Notes: a model not told the origin generated them from the sequence alone. Shown: positions 22,826 to 37,022, counted from the stretch's first letter. The stretch: 64,000 nucleotides of DNA from Rhynchopus sp. YZ270_cl-10 (GCA_964035575.1 OZ037862.1:1426001-1490000), one strand, 5' to 3'. Translations and numbers: made by a program.

Positions 22826-25114
22826 ATGGCAATGGCGCGCACCCTCTGCGTGCTGCTGTGTGCGTCGCAGGCGTACGGACATGGGCACGTGTTGGACCCA
22901 CCGTCGCGTGCGGAGCTCTGTTCGAACATCCACACCCCCGCTTCAGAAAAGAACACGAACTGCGGGCAGATCATGTGGGAGCCCTTCAGTATTGAGGGCC
23001 CGGACGGATGGCCGGCAGACGGGACGATCCCGGCAGGAGGTGCACACTCGCGCTTCCCGGAGCTGAACGAGCAGACAGCGACACGCTGGGGGAAGGTACC
23101 GATGTCGGGTGGGGCGACGAAGTTCACGTGGACGTTCAACGCAAACCACGTGACGAAGGACTACACGTACTACATGACGCGGGCAGGGTGGAACCCGAAT
23201 GCACCGCTGACACGCGCAACGTTTGAGGACGCACCGTTCTGTGTTGTGGACGGAGGCATGAAGCAGCCGCCGATGACGACGGACCATACGTGCAACGTGC
23301 CGACGCTGGAGGGGTACCACATCATTCTGAGTGTGTGGGATGTGGGTGACACGTCGAACAGCTTCTTCAACGTGATTGACGTCATGTTCTCTGGTGGTGG
23401 TGGTGGTGGCAGCCCGCCTGTGCCTGTGCCAACAGCTCCTGTGCCTGTGCCTGTGCCCACGGCACCTGTTCCGGTTCCAAGCAATGGGGCCTGCCCAAGC
23501 GACACAAGTGGATGCGGCTGCGACTGGACTGACAACGGTGCAAAGTGCAACACAGACGACGGGAGCGAGTGCTACTGCAAGTGCTGCTGCCAGCACACCG
23601 GCCAGTGTGCGTGGCAGGGTGGCGGTGGCGGAGGTGGAGGTGGAGGTGGTGGTGGAGGCAGCGGGTCGACATGCGCGCTTCCAAGCGGGCTGGACGCAAA
23701 CGTGGCTGCAGTGGACAACACCGGGTTCGCAACGTGCCACGGGAAGCTGCGTCTGTCGGGGCTGCAGCTTGTGGGGGCACAGGGGGAGGCTGTGCAGCTG
23801 ATGGGGATGAGCAGCCACGGGCTGCACTGGTTTGCGAACTGCTACACGAAGGAAAGCATCACACACCTGGTGACGCGGTGGGGCATCAACGTGTTCCGGG
23901 CAGCAATGTACATCGGGGAGGGGGGCTACGGAAACAACCCGGCGCTGAAGCAGACGGTGCTGGACATTGTGCAGTGGTGCAAGGAGCTCGGGATCTACGT
24001 GATTGTGGACTGGCACATGCTGTCCCCCGGGAACCCGAACGACGCTGAGTACGCCGTTGCAGACGCGTTCTGGCAGGACATGGCACGGACGCTGAAGGAC
24101 GAGAGCCACGTGCTGTACGAGATTGCGAACGAGCCCAACGGTGTGAGCTGGGGCGAGGTTGTGAGCTACCACAACCGCATCTTGGCGCTGATCCGTGCGG
24201 AGGATGCGGAGACAGTGGTGCTTGCGGGGACGCCGACGTGGAGCCAAGACATCCACGAGGCAGCGGCGCGCCCTGTGGACCTCCCGCACAACGTCATGTA
24301 CGTGTTCCACTTCTACGCCGGGTCGCACACACACCTGCAGTCGCGTGTGCAGGAGGTTGCGTCGCAGATCCCGCTGTTTGTGAGTGAGTGGGGCACGTCT
24401 GAGGCGAGCGGTGACGGGGGTCCCTTCCTCGACAACGCGCAGGCGTTCCTGGAGGGCTTCAAGAGCGCAGGGTCGCAGGGTGTGAAGCTGAGCTGGACGT
24501 CGTGGAGTCTGGCGGACAAGGCAGAGGTGTCGGCGGCACTGCAGTCTGGGGCGTGTGCCTCTGGCGACTGGGACAGTGTGTCATGCACGGGGAGCTATGT
24601 GCGCACGTACATCAGAACGAACGCTGTTCCCTGTGGCGGACCTGCTCCCGTTCCCGTTCCCCCTGTGCCTGTGCCCACTCCGCCAACACCACCGGCAACG
24701 TCCCCACCCACACCGCCCGCACCTGTGCCCACGGTGCCAGCCCCTGTGCCGACCCCGCCTGCCTGTGCCTCTGCCTTCTGTGTGTACAGTGCGTGCAAGC
24801 GTGATGCCAGCTGCTGTGCTGCAGCAGGGACGCCGTGTGCGCAGTTCGACACGTGGTACGCAGAGTGCATGCAGAGCTCGTCACCGCCACCGGCAACATC
24901 CCCACCCACACCGCCTGCACCTGTGCCCACAGCACCTGTGCCTGTGCCGTCGAGTGCGTGCAGCGGGTCGACGCTGTCGATGTATTCAAACTGTCTGGGG
25001 GCCACAGCGTGCTGTGAGAGCGGCACACAGTGCTACGAGCAGTCGCAGTGGTACGCACAGTGCCTCAGAACGTGCACACCTGGAGGCGGCTGGTCGTGCA
25101 AGGTGCTTGGGTGA
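22826..25114 (+). CDS. AA10-GH5-CBM1-like fusion (copy 2)
   Basis: Encodes the same 762-residue protein as 11839-14127. Its upstream region (22279-22825) differs from copy 1 by several substitutions and is 2 bp longer, but matches copy 3, so regulation could differ only for copy 1. Confidence 0.9.
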   Translation: MAMARTLCVLLCASQAYGHGHVLDPPSRAELCSNIHTPASEKNTNCGQIMWEPFSIEGPDGWPADGTIPAGGAHSRFPELNEQTATRWGKVPMSGGATKFTWTFNANHVTKDYTYYMTRAGWNPNAPLTRATFEDAPFCVVDGGMKQPPMTTDHTCNVPTLEGYHIILSVWDVGDTSNSFFNVIDVMFSGGGGGGSPPVPVPTAPVPVPVPTAPVPVPSNGACPSDTSGCGCDWTDNGAKCNTDDGSECYCKCCCQHTGQCAWQGGGGGGGGGGGGGGSGSTCALPSGLDANVAAVDNTGFATCHGKLRLSGLQLVGAQGEAVQLMGMSSHGLHWFANCYTKESITHLVTRWGINVFRAAMYIGEGGYGNNPALKQTVLDIVQWCKELGIYVIVDWHMLSPGNPNDAEYAVADAFWQDMARTLKDESHVLYEIANEPNGVSWGEVVSYHNRILALIRAEDAETVVLAGTPTWSQDIHEAAARPVDLPHNVMYVFHFYAGSHTHLQSRVQEVASQIPLFVSEWGTSEASGDGGPFLDNAQAFLEGFKSAGSQGVKLSWTSWSLADKAEVSAALQSGACASGDWDSVSCTGSYVRTYIRTNAVPCGGPAPVPVPPVPVPTPPTPPATSPPTPPAPVPTVPAPVPTPPACASAFCVYSACKRDASCCAAAGTPCAQFDTWYAECMQSSSPPPATSPPTPPAPVPTAPVPVPSSACSGSTLSMYSNCLGATACCESGTQCYEQSQWYAQCLRTCTPGGGWSCKVLG

Positions 25115-25593
25115 GCGTCTAATTATCACATGAAGGGGCGTTCACTCCTCTCTCTTACTTACATACAAACAAGGGCGAACAAGCGACAACTGGTGAGGGC
25201 ACACATGGGTGTGTAGGTGTGTGGGGACACGAGACAACACCTTTTTGTGTTGTGGTGACTCCTCTCTTCCTTCATATCCCGCCTTCCCGGTCGCTTTGTT
25301 CTGTTCCTTCTTCCTCTCTTTTTTTGTCTAAAATTTCTCTTTTCTACACAGGCTTGCTTTGTCTGCCTGCACCTATGTTTGCTCTCTATTCTATGATCCG
25401 AACTCTATTCGGCCCTCTTTATTCTCCCCCCAAAACACAGTTTTTTCGGTTCAGCACAAACGTGAGCCTAACGAAACTGCGCTGTTTTCCTGAAACAGGT
25501 CTGCTTCTACACGTAGTGTTTTTTTCCGTCGAAGGTATTCTTTACTGAGTGCACGACACAAGGTGCGTCATATGTGCCGTATTTCGTTCGGTC

Positions 25594-25647
25594 AAGGTGA
25601 CTTCAGCAGACGAGGCTTAGGTTCATCTTACCAGCTTTTCTCTTCCT
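25594..25647 (+). repeat. Boundary motif copy 5
   Basis: Unit 2 counterpart of the motif at 14607-14660, 480 bp after the GH5-fusion stop codon and before the second alpha-tubulin. Confidence 0.75.
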
Positions 25648-26296
25648 TTCGTTCCCTTTCCCACCCTTCCCCAACCCCTGCGCCTTTGCCCCCCAACCTG
25701 CTTTCTGTTACCTCAGAAGTGGTCTTTCTTTTGTGTTCCACGAACCTCCCATCGGGCGCGGGGTGTTTTTTTCTATTCCAACTTACTTTATATTTTTTCC
25801 GTTTTGTTCTCATATTTTTGTGAGTCTTTGTTTTGGTATTGCCAGCACAGCTTTGACCTTTTGCAGTGGCTTCGATGCCCCTTCAAGAGGAGAAGCTGTG
25901 TGTGTAGACAATACAGTTGCAAAGAGAGAAACCACAAAAATGTGGACAAAAAAAAGAACAACAAAAACAGCAACAACAACAATATCGCAAGGCGTACTTG
26001 ATGTCGCGCATGCCCCAAGGTTCTCTTGATGCAGAACGTGACGTCTGGATTTTGTCAGTTCACAACTTCTTTTTTACTCGCAAGTGTTCCTTGGATTTTA
26101 CTGGTGTTTTGCTTATAGACCATGTGTGGGTGTGTTTGCGTGCTGAGCAGTCTTTTAGGATGTGGCCATAAAAGATGTGTCTCTGAAGAAACGTGACCCG
26201 CGATAAACAATGGCAAGAAATGAAATAAAAGAACTCTTGTCAGTACCATTCCCCCAACACTGCACACCCCAACACACCACTATCAGTCCGCTTTAA

Positions 26297-27673
<1,377 letters not shown>

Positions 27674-28363
27674 TCGTGAGGTCTGTGTCTCCACCACGCT
27701 TCTACGAATTTGCTGTTGTTTGTCGTCCCAAGCTAAAAACAAAAAAGTCAAACAAAACCGACACAAAAAAGTCAGCCAACAAAAAACAAAACAGCCGAAA
27801 AGAAAGGCACGTGGCCGAAGAGGCACACGTGGTTAGATAAGGAGAGAGACATAAAAAGTATACACCTTATTTGGCCCCTGACAATAAGGAAAACAAAACC
27901 CCACCTTTTTTTCTTTTGCACCTTCCACAAGCACAGAAGTGCACAAGGGACAGACCCAAGTGCGCGCTGTTGCTGTGGTGGCGTGTTTGTTGTTGTTTTA
28001 ATCCCCCCTGTGTTTCGTTTTCCCCACCCCTCCGTAGGAGCGCTTCTTGTGTCGGGCCGTCTTGCTGGGCCAATCAAACCACCCACCGCAGCACTCCGTC
28101 CACTCTGTCATTTCACAGGGAGGAAAGAGCTTTGCCTGCCACCTTTTTATTTGACACGCTCAGCTGTCACAGCGTCCCGACCAGAAGCAACCAACCGATA
28201 AAAATGTAGAACAAAGACCCCTGACAAAACAAAAAAAGACAAAACAAAAAACAAAGCAGCCCACACATGTTTTCTTACTGCATCTGCATCCATCCCAACC
28301 ACCACACCACACTTTCTTTACATCACCTCAAACTCACAGCAACACAACAGCGTTTTCCTCTCC

Positions 28364-30100
28364 ATGATGCTGAGGGTGTTTGTGCTCCTATGGGGCTGTG
28401 CGATTGCGAGTGGTTTGAGTATTGATGAGTGTGTGGACATTTCCAGTGCCGTTACGTGTGGACAGCGTCCGAGGTACACGGTCGACGGGTGCCAGTGTGC
28501 CTGCGACTGGCTGACCACCTTCAAAGACCCGAGCGGCCAGATAATCCCGCTCACAGGCCCGGGTGCCACTTCCCCGTGCACTACGGGGTGCTGCAACCCC
28601 AACTTGGAGACAGATGGGGACTGGTGCTACCCAATGAACAATGCGTTCAACAGGGCACGTGGCTGCAGCATGGTGCGTGCAACGTGCCTTGCAGTAGGCG
28701 CCGTTCCCGCCACCGGCTCCGTCGTCCTACGTGCGCCCATTGCAGGCATTCCGGACAACCAGAACAACCTCTGCACAGACAGCGGGCAGCTCTGCGTTGA
28801 CCCAGACACAACAACTGCAGATGACTGGCAGTGCCAGTGTGTTCCCGCAGGTGGGACCGTCGGGCAACAAGCGCTGGCAACGTGTGAGTCTGAGGCACCT
28901 GACACAGATGCGCCAGAGACATACGTGCCCACGGCATCACCGACAGCGCGTCCAACAGCAGTTCCCACCGCCACACCCGACACCACATCTTCACCACCGA
29001 CACCATCTCCTCCGACACCGTCACCCACGACACCGACACCTCCGACATCAGCCCCTGACACATCTGCACCACCGACATCGACACCACCAACATCTGCCCC
29101 TACTTCTGTTCCCCCGACACCTGCACCCACACAGTGCACTGCTCCCGACACGGCACCGCTTACGTGCGAAGCGACGGCGTCACGCGAGTGTGCATGGCGC
29201 GTGGTGCAGTCTGGCCGTCTCCTGGCTGTTGGGTTCTCTGCAGACGGGCACCGTGTTGCAACAGGGAGCGACGACGGGGTGCGTGTGTACGACAGCACGA
29301 CTGGGGTGCAGGTGGCGAAGCTGGCGTGTGCAGACTTTGCGTCATACGACGTGACGTTCTCGAGCGACGATGCACGCGTTGCTGTGGGTGGTGCCGGCGG
29401 GCGTGTTGTTGTGTGCGACGCTGTGACGGGCGAGCTCGAGGTGACGCTGATGGACATGCGTATGGAGGGGAGTGTGCCGGTGCGCCGTGTCCGCTTCACG
29501 CCCGACGCACGCTTCCTTGTTGTGAGCGGTGGTGGCAGCGACATGCGCACACGTGTGTTTGACGTGACGTCCGGCTCGCTGGAGCCGGAGATTGTGATCC
29601 ACAAGCACGCACGCGAGGTGGCGTTCTCTGCAGACGGGGCGCTGCTGGCCACGTCGTGGGGCACGGAGGTGGACGAGGTTGTGACGGTGTGGCGTGTGCG
29701 GAACGGTGCCAAGGTGGCGGAGCTGCCGTCGCGGTTTGCACGTGTGACGGCACTGTCGTTCTCTGCGTCTCGTGACGAGCTGCTGCGTGGGATGGACGAC
29801 GGGACGGTGCGTGTGAGCAAGTGGGCCGGTGGGGTTGTTGGCGAGGGTGCGGTGACGGAGCGCCTTGTGCTTGAGACCAAGACGAAGACTGTGTTTGACG
29901 CTCGGCACTCGCCAAACGGGGCACTGCTTGCTGCTGTCGGGGAGGGTGAGGTGACGGTGTGGCGTGCGGCTGGGAGTGTGGCACACCGGCTCTATGGGCA
30001 CACGCGTGCAGGGCTCCCGCGTATGGCCTTCTCACCTGACAGCACACGCCTCGCTACAGCAAGCCACGACGGCACGCTGCTCCTGTGGGACCTGTTGTAG
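28364..30100 (+). CDS. Secreted Cys-rich/WD40-propeller protein (copy 2)
   Basis: Identical protein to 17377-19113. The array's right partial unit ends before this gene, so only two copies are in the window. Confidence 0.8.
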   Translation: MMLRVFVLLWGCAIASGLSIDECVDISSAVTCGQRPRYTVDGCQCACDWLTTFKDPSGQIIPLTGPGATSPCTTGCCNPNLETDGDWCYPMNNAFNRARGCSMVRATCLAVGAVPATGSVVLRAPIAGIPDNQNNLCTDSGQLCVDPDTTTADDWQCQCVPAGGTVGQQALATCESEAPDTDAPETYVPTASPTARPTAVPTATPDTTSSPPTPSPPTPSPTTPTPPTSAPDTSAPPTSTPPTSAPTSVPPTPAPTQCTAPDTAPLTCEATASRECAWRVVQSGRLLAVGFSADGHRVATGSDDGVRVYDSTTGVQVAKLACADFASYDVTFSSDDARVAVGGAGGRVVVCDAVTGELEVTLMDMRMEGSVPVRRVRFTPDARFLVVSGGGSDMRTRVFDVTSGSLEPEIVIHKHAREVAFSADGALLATSWGTEVDEVVTVWRVRNGAKVAELPSRFARVTALSFSASRDELLRGMDDGTVRVSKWAGGVVGEGAVTERLVLETKTKTVFDARHSPNGALLAAVGEGEVTVWRAAGSVAHRLYGHTRAGLPRMAFSPDSTRLATASHDGTLLLWDLL

Positions 30101-31531
30101 GGTGTCCCAATAGTGTTCGTGGTGTGGGTGTTGGTGTGTGAACACGTGAGATGTATCAATCTTGTGGGTCGAAAACAAAAAAATAGCGAACGGGGAAATA
30201 GCAACGCGCTTTTCTCCTTTTTGTGGTGTTTTCCCCTCGAGTTTCTGGTCAGATGTCTTGCAACAAGTTTGCATTTTTAGAGGTCTTGCGTGTTGATACA
30301 ACGCGTGGCCAACACTGTCCATGTTTATTTATCTTACCCCCTTACCCCCTTACCCCCTTATACCTTCTCCCTTATCTGACACCCCTTTGATGATATTCAT
30401 GACACTGCTGTGCGTGCTCGTTTGGTGATTGCTTGGGTGACCAGGCAGCGCAAATATGCATACGCAGCACACTTGCTCAACAAGTGTGCTGGCGTGTTGC
30501 GACTGCTGATCCAAGAACAAGTCAGCAGTGTTGTGTGTTGTGTAGCTTTGTTATTGCTTCCCCTTGACAAAGGGGGTTTATTGTCCGCTTCTCTTTCTTA
30601 TGTTAGCTTCACACTTGCTGATAGTTGGCACACACATTGCGTGTCTAGCCTCGCTCTGTACTCGCTTGCTCCCCCTTTGCAGGTTTGAGGGGTGTGGATG
30701 TGTGGATTTGTGATTCTGGGACAGTGTGTAGAGTGTTCCGTTGTCCCTGCATTTCTACGTCTGCCTGCAAAGGGTGTTTTAGCACCGCCACTTTCACATC
30801 TATTGGCCACTTTCTCACTCTTCTTACTTTCTTCAAGAACTGTGTGCCGTGATGCGCATGCTTCTTCCACGGTTTCTTTCTTTAATTCGATTGCCTTCGC
30901 CTTCGTGGCCATTCTTCTTCATTTCTGTTGTGTCTGCTTTTAATTACCCTAATCGTAAAAAAGCTGGGGCGTAAAAAATGTCCCGAGTTTCAGATTTTTC
31001 CTCAATTATCCTAGTTTTGTATCGTCCCAACTTTTTTTACGATTACGGGGATGTTGTTGTTATGTTTCATGTTTTATGTTTTGTGAGGAGCGACACCCCA
31101 CTATTCGCGGTGTGTCGTCAACGTCTTTGTGGAGAAGCATTATTTTGCGACAATTCAGCAGAAACTTCTGCTGCAGCGTTGTCCGGGACGGTCCCCTTTC
31201 TTTTGTGAGGGCGAGTCTCTGGACGGAGTTGTCTGCGCTCTGCTTCTCCCTGACATCCCCACCCCTTCAGCAAACGTACCCCTCCCCTGCCCCATCAAGG
31301 ATGCAGAACAGGATGCATAGCTGCGCGTCTTCGTTCAGCCTTTTTTGATGATTTTTGAGTTTTTAAAGTTGAATACAAAAAGCCTGTCCTGAGCCCATTA
31401 CTTCTTTCGCTCGTTCTCTCCACAACCCCAGCTCACACACAGCACAACCCAACACCCCAACACAGATTCATTAATTGTGCCCTCACTCCACTTGTGCACC
31501 ACATCCACACACAAATCCCAAAGAGCGTACA

Positions 31532-32757
31532 ATGGTGAAGCACACTGCGCTGTGCGTGCTGCTGTGTGCATCGCAGGTGTACGGACACGGCCACGTTGTG
31601 ACACCGCCGTCGCGTGTGGAGCTCTGCAAGACAGGGGGCAACACGAACTGCGGGCAGATCATCTGGGAGCCCTACAGCGTGGAGGGTCCGGATGGGTGGC
31701 CGGCAGACGGGACGATTGCGGCAGGGGGTGCACACTCGCGCTTCCCGGAGCTGAACGTGCAGACGGCGACACGCTGGGAGAGGGTTGCGGTGTCGTCGGG
31801 GCCAACGAAGTTTGCGTGGAAGTTTCTTGTGAACCACGTGACGAAGGACTACAAGTACTACATCACACGTGTGGGGTGGGACGAGGCGGCACCGCTGACA
31901 CGGGCAACGTTTGAGACTGCACCCTTCTGTGTTGTGGACGGGGGGATGACGGAGCCACCGGCACTTGACGAGCACACGTGCAACGTGCCGACACGCGAGG
32001 GGTACCACATCATTCTGAGTGTGTGGGATGTGGGTGACACGTCGAACAGCTTCTTCAACGTGATTGACGTCATGTTCTCTGGTGGTGGTGCAGCCCGCCC
32101 GTGCCTGTGCCAACAGCGCCTGTGCCTGCGCCTGTGACACCTCCTGTCTGTGCAACCTCTGTTCACTGCATGTACACTGCGTGTATGCAGGACCCCGAGT
32201 GCTGCGAGCAGGCAGGTGCATCGTGTGCTTCCTACAACACACACTACGCACAGTGTGTGCAGGGTGCACCGTCGCCTTCGACACCACCGCCAACACCACC
32301 TGTCGCAACGCAAGCACCAACACCAACACCACCCACACCCACGCAAGCACCGTCGCCAACGACACCACCAACCCCACCTGTCTGTGCAACTTCTGTGGCC
32401 TGCATCTACACTGCGTGTGAGAAGGACCGTGCCTGCTGCGAGCAGGCAGGTGCATCGTGTGCTTCCTACAACACGTACTACACACAGTGTGTGCAGGGTG
32501 CAATGCCTGCAGTTCCCACCACCGCGCCTGCCACAAATGTACCTGAAACGAACGTTCCTGCAACTGACGTCCCTGCCACGCGTGCACCTCGGACGAACGT
32601 GCCTGCACCTGTGCCACCGCCGCCAACACCGACACCCCCGACAAGTGGCTGCAGTGCAGAGATCTCTCGCTGGCGCGCGTGCCTTGGCAAGGAGCGCTGC
32701 TGTGCTGCAGGACTGCAGTGCAAAGGGAACAGGTGGTGGAAGTCGTGCAAGCCGTGA
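31532..32757 (+). CDS. AA10 LPMO with CBM1-like modules, frame break in the linker (copy 2)
   Basis: Same sequence as 20545-21770, including the frame change in the GGT run (32078-32091). The shared break shows it existed before the unit was duplicated or was spread by gene conversion. It is also less likely to be a random sequencing error, unless the assembly collapsed the copies. Confidence 0.8.
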
Positions 32758-33812
32758 TGTGGCATGCCATGCACCGTCTTCTGTTGTGTGGTAGACGTGG
32801 ACCGTGTGTGGTGTCCACGTACAGCGTCTTCACCATCCTCCCATTACCGACCTCGTCCCCTTCCCTCTCTATGCAGCATCTATGACTGCTCTTCCTGTCT
32901 ACTCTAGTGTCCTCCAGGACCAACGGCGTGCAGAATGCACTCTGCTTCGACTCGACACAACCTATACCTATACCTATAATACAACTGTTGACTTGCAACG
33001 ATCTTCTATTTGCCTCTATTGTGCACTCGCCGCTCTCTTAACTGGGAGACGGCTTTCCGTGAGGTGTCGTGCCTTGCGTTTATCAACTTCTGCCTTGTGG
33101 AGGCTGTTCCGCCCCCTTGAGAGGAGAAGCTGTGTGCAGTGCAATAGCAACCCCATATACAATCAAGACATGCCCACTGCTGTGGCTGCCGGTGTGTGCT
33201 CGGCAGGTGGGCAAACATGTTCTCTTCCTCTCTTGTTGCGCTTTCTCTATTTTCTGTTCCCTTCTTTTATTTTCATTTACTTGCTCTCGTTCTCCACACT
33301 ACGTACAAAAGTAGTTCTGCCTGCGCGCCTTTGCTGTCTGTGTGTCCCTCTGCCTCACCCGTTCTTCTGTGCATAAGGTGGCTGTCCACTTGAGTGCGCG
33401 AAGACAAGGTCTAATAGAGAGGCAGGGGAGAGCACACCAAGGTGCAGGGTCATCGTGGAGGCAAGCCAAACAGGTTGTGGTGCCCTTTCGTTTCTCTTAT
33501 CCATACCGCTTTCCTTTTTCCGGCGTCGTGTGCTTTTGTGCACAGAGCGATACTTTTCTACTTTGTTCTGTGTTCTGCACAGTACAGTTTTATATGGAGA
33601 ATACCGAACCACAGCCCCACCCCGCCCTCCCTCACCCCATTTTGTATCCTGTCTCAGTTCTGCTGTGCACAGCAGCAACGTTGTTTGCGTCCACACACAT
33701 ATGTGTTCATATGTTGCGACTCCACAACCGCCACATTACTTCCCCACCACCACCATCCTCCACCACCACACACAGTTTTGTAAACACATTACAAACAAAT
33801 AAACAACACAAA

Positions 33813-36101
33813 ATGGCAATGGCGCGCACCCTCTGCGTGCTGCTGTGTGCGTCGCAGGCGTACGGACATGGGCACGTGTTGGACCCACCGTCGCGTGCGG
33901 AGCTCTGTTCGAACATCCACACCCCCGCTTCAGAAAAGAACACGAACTGCGGGCAGATCATGTGGGAGCCCTTCAGTATTGAGGGCCCGGACGGATGGCC
34001 GGCAGACGGGACGATCCCGGCAGGAGGTGCACACTCGCGCTTCCCGGAGCTGAACGAGCAGACAGCGACACGCTGGGGGAAGGTACCGATGTCGGGTGGG
34101 GCGACGAAGTTCACGTGGACGTTCAACGCAAACCACGTGACGAAGGACTACACGTACTACATGACGCGGGCAGGGTGGAACCCGAATGCACCGCTGACAC
34201 GCGCAACGTTTGAGGACGCACCGTTCTGTGTTGTGGACGGAGGCATGAAGCAGCCGCCGATGACGACGGACCATACGTGCAACGTGCCGACGCTGGAGGG
34301 GTACCACATCATTCTGAGTGTGTGGGATGTGGGTGACACGTCGAACAGCTTCTTCAACGTGATTGACGTCATGTTCTCTGGTGGTGGTGGTGGTGGCAGC
34401 CCGCCTGTGCCTGTGCCAACAGCTCCTGTGCCTGTGCCTGTGCCCACGGCACCTGTTCCGGTTCCAAGCAATGGGGCCTGCCCAAGCGACACAAGTGGAT
34501 GCGGCTGCGACTGGACTGACAACGGTGCAAAGTGCAACACAGACGACGGGAGCGAGTGCTACTGCAAGTGCTGCTGCCAGCACACCGGCCAGTGTGCGTG
34601 GCAGGGTGGCGGTGGCGGAGGTGGAGGTGGAGGTGGTGGTGGAGGCAGCGGGTCGACATGCGCGCTTCCAAGCGGGCTGGACGCAAACGTGGCTGCAGTG
34701 GACAACACCGGGTTCGCAACGTGCCACGGGAAGCTGCGTCTGTCGGGGCTGCAGCTTGTGGGGGCACAGGGGGAGGCTGTGCAGCTGATGGGGATGAGCA
34801 GCCACGGGCTGCACTGGTTTGCGAACTGCTACACGAAGGAAAGCATCACACACCTGGTGACGCGGTGGGGCATCAACGTGTTCCGGGCAGCAATGTACAT
34901 CGGGGAGGGGGGCTACGGAAACAACCCGGCGCTGAAGCAGACGGTGCTGGACATTGTGCAGTGGTGCAAGGAGCTCGGGATCTACGTGATTGTGGACTGG
35001 CACATGCTGTCCCCCGGGAACCCGAACGACGCTGAGTACGCCGTTGCAGACGCGTTCTGGCAGGACATGGCACGGACGCTGAAGGACGAGAGCCACGTGC
35101 TGTACGAGATTGCGAACGAGCCCAACGGTGTGAGCTGGGGCGAGGTTGTGAGCTACCACAACCGCATCTTGGCGCTGATCCGTGCGGAGGATGCGGAGAC
35201 AGTGGTGCTTGCGGGGACGCCGACGTGGAGCCAAGACATCCACGAGGCAGCGGCGCGCCCTGTGGACCTCCCGCACAACGTCATGTACGTGTTCCACTTC
35301 TACGCCGGGTCGCACACACACCTGCAGTCGCGTGTGCAGGAGGTTGCGTCGCAGATCCCGCTGTTTGTGAGTGAGTGGGGCACGTCTGAGGCGAGCGGTG
35401 ACGGGGGTCCCTTCCTCGACAACGCGCAGGCGTTCCTGGAGGGCTTCAAGAGCGCAGGGTCGCAGGGTGTGAAGCTGAGCTGGACGTCGTGGAGTCTGGC
35501 GGACAAGGCAGAGGTGTCGGCGGCACTGCAGTCTGGGGCGTGTGCCTCTGGCGACTGGGACAGTGTGTCATGCACGGGGAGCTATGTGCGCACGTACATC
35601 AGAACGAACGCTGTTCCCTGTGGCGGACCTGCTCCCGTTCCCGTTCCCCCTGTGCCTGTGCCCACTCCGCCAACACCACCGGCAACGTCCCCACCCACAC
35701 CGCCCGCACCTGTGCCCACGGTGCCAGCCCCTGTGCCGACCCCGCCTGCCTGTGCCTCTGCCTTCTGTGTGTACAGTGCGTGCAAGCGTGATGCCAGCTG
35801 CTGTGCTGCAGCAGGGACGCCGTGTGCGCAGTTCGACACGTGGTACGCAGAGTGCATGCAGAGCTCGTCACCGCCACCGGCAACATCCCCACCCACACCG
35901 CCTGCACCTGTGCCCACAGCACCTGTGCCTGTGCCGTCGAGTGCGTGCAGCGGGTCGACGCTGTCGATGTATTCAAACTGTCTGGGGGCCACAGCGTGCT
36001 GTGAGAGCGGCACACAGTGCTACGAGCAGTCGCAGTGGTACGCACAGTGCCTCAGAACGTGCACACCTGGAGGCGGCTGGTCGTGCAAGGTGCTTGGGTG
36101 A
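33813..36101 (+). CDS. AA10-GH5-CBM1-like fusion (copy 3)
   Basis: Same 762-residue product as copies 1 and 2. It is the last member of the array: identity with copies 1 and 2 runs only about 17 bp beyond the stop, after which the 3' flank differs, so its 3' UTR is distinct. Confidence 0.9.
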   Translation: MAMARTLCVLLCASQAYGHGHVLDPPSRAELCSNIHTPASEKNTNCGQIMWEPFSIEGPDGWPADGTIPAGGAHSRFPELNEQTATRWGKVPMSGGATKFTWTFNANHVTKDYTYYMTRAGWNPNAPLTRATFEDAPFCVVDGGMKQPPMTTDHTCNVPTLEGYHIILSVWDVGDTSNSFFNVIDVMFSGGGGGGSPPVPVPTAPVPVPVPTAPVPVPSNGACPSDTSGCGCDWTDNGAKCNTDDGSECYCKCCCQHTGQCAWQGGGGGGGGGGGGGGSGSTCALPSGLDANVAAVDNTGFATCHGKLRLSGLQLVGAQGEAVQLMGMSSHGLHWFANCYTKESITHLVTRWGINVFRAAMYIGEGGYGNNPALKQTVLDIVQWCKELGIYVIVDWHMLSPGNPNDAEYAVADAFWQDMARTLKDESHVLYEIANEPNGVSWGEVVSYHNRILALIRAEDAETVVLAGTPTWSQDIHEAAARPVDLPHNVMYVFHFYAGSHTHLQSRVQEVASQIPLFVSEWGTSEASGDGGPFLDNAQAFLEGFKSAGSQGVKLSWTSWSLADKAEVSAALQSGACASGDWDSVSCTGSYVRTYIRTNAVPCGGPAPVPVPPVPVPTPPTPPATSPPTPPAPVPTVPAPVPTPPACASAFCVYSACKRDASCCAAAGTPCAQFDTWYAECMQSSSPPPATSPPTPPAPVPTAPVPVPSSACSGSTLSMYSNCLGATACCESGTQCYEQSQWYAQCLRTCTPGGGWSCKVLG

Positions 36102-36976
36102 GCGTCTAATTATCACATGAAGAGGTTGGTTCCTCTCATACATACATACAATAGCGAACAAGCGACAATGGTGACCTTCCCTCCTTCTCCATCCTGCTCG
36201 TTTGTTTGCTACTTCCTCTCTTTTGCTTTTTCTCTGAAATTATTCTACTTTTCTTCTATGCCAGGCGTGCCTTGTCTGCCTACCTATTTGCTCTCTATTC
36301 TATGATCCGAACTGTGTTCGACCCTCTTGTTTTCCTCATTCTAGTTCGGCACACAAACATAAGCCCATTGAAGCTGTACTGTTTTCCTCGAACTGTCTCT
36401 GCTTCTACCGGTGGTGTTGTTTGTTTGTTTTTTGTCGAAGGTATTCTTTACTGAGTACACGACACAAGGTGCGTCATATGTGCCGTATTTCGTTCGGTCA
36501 AGGTGACTTCAGCAGACGAGGCTTAGGTTCATCTTACCAGCTTTTCTCTTCCTTTCGTTCCCTGTCCCACCCTTCCCCAACCCCTGCGCCTTTGCCCCCC
36601 AACCTGCTTTCTGTTACCTCAGAAGTGGTCTTTCTTTTGTGTTCCACGAACCCCCCATCGGGCGCGGGGTCTTTTTTGCATTGCAACTTACTTTTACAGC
36701 AGAACGGTTCTTAGTATGAATCGTTTTGGTGTTGATTATAGAACACTGTGTGGAGACACGCTGGCGACGACGAGGTAACGCTGCGTAAAGATCTCCAACA
36801 TCTTTATTTTCGTTGTGCGAGGCTATCGGGCACGCTCATCTTTCAGTTAGTTTTTTTTTTTTTTTGTGATAGTTGGCGAAGCAACTCAGAGTGTTCACAA
36901 ACACAACAACAAAACAGAAACGGGCATCTCAAAACTAGGTTACTTTGTCTACGCATTTTTCGGGATCCAATCCTTT

Positions 36977-37022
<46 letters not shown>

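Noticed and set aside
36118-36700. Array copy 3 as an assembly artefact of copy 2
   Set aside because: Its flank has many distinct substitutions and leads into unique sequence, so it is a real separate copy.
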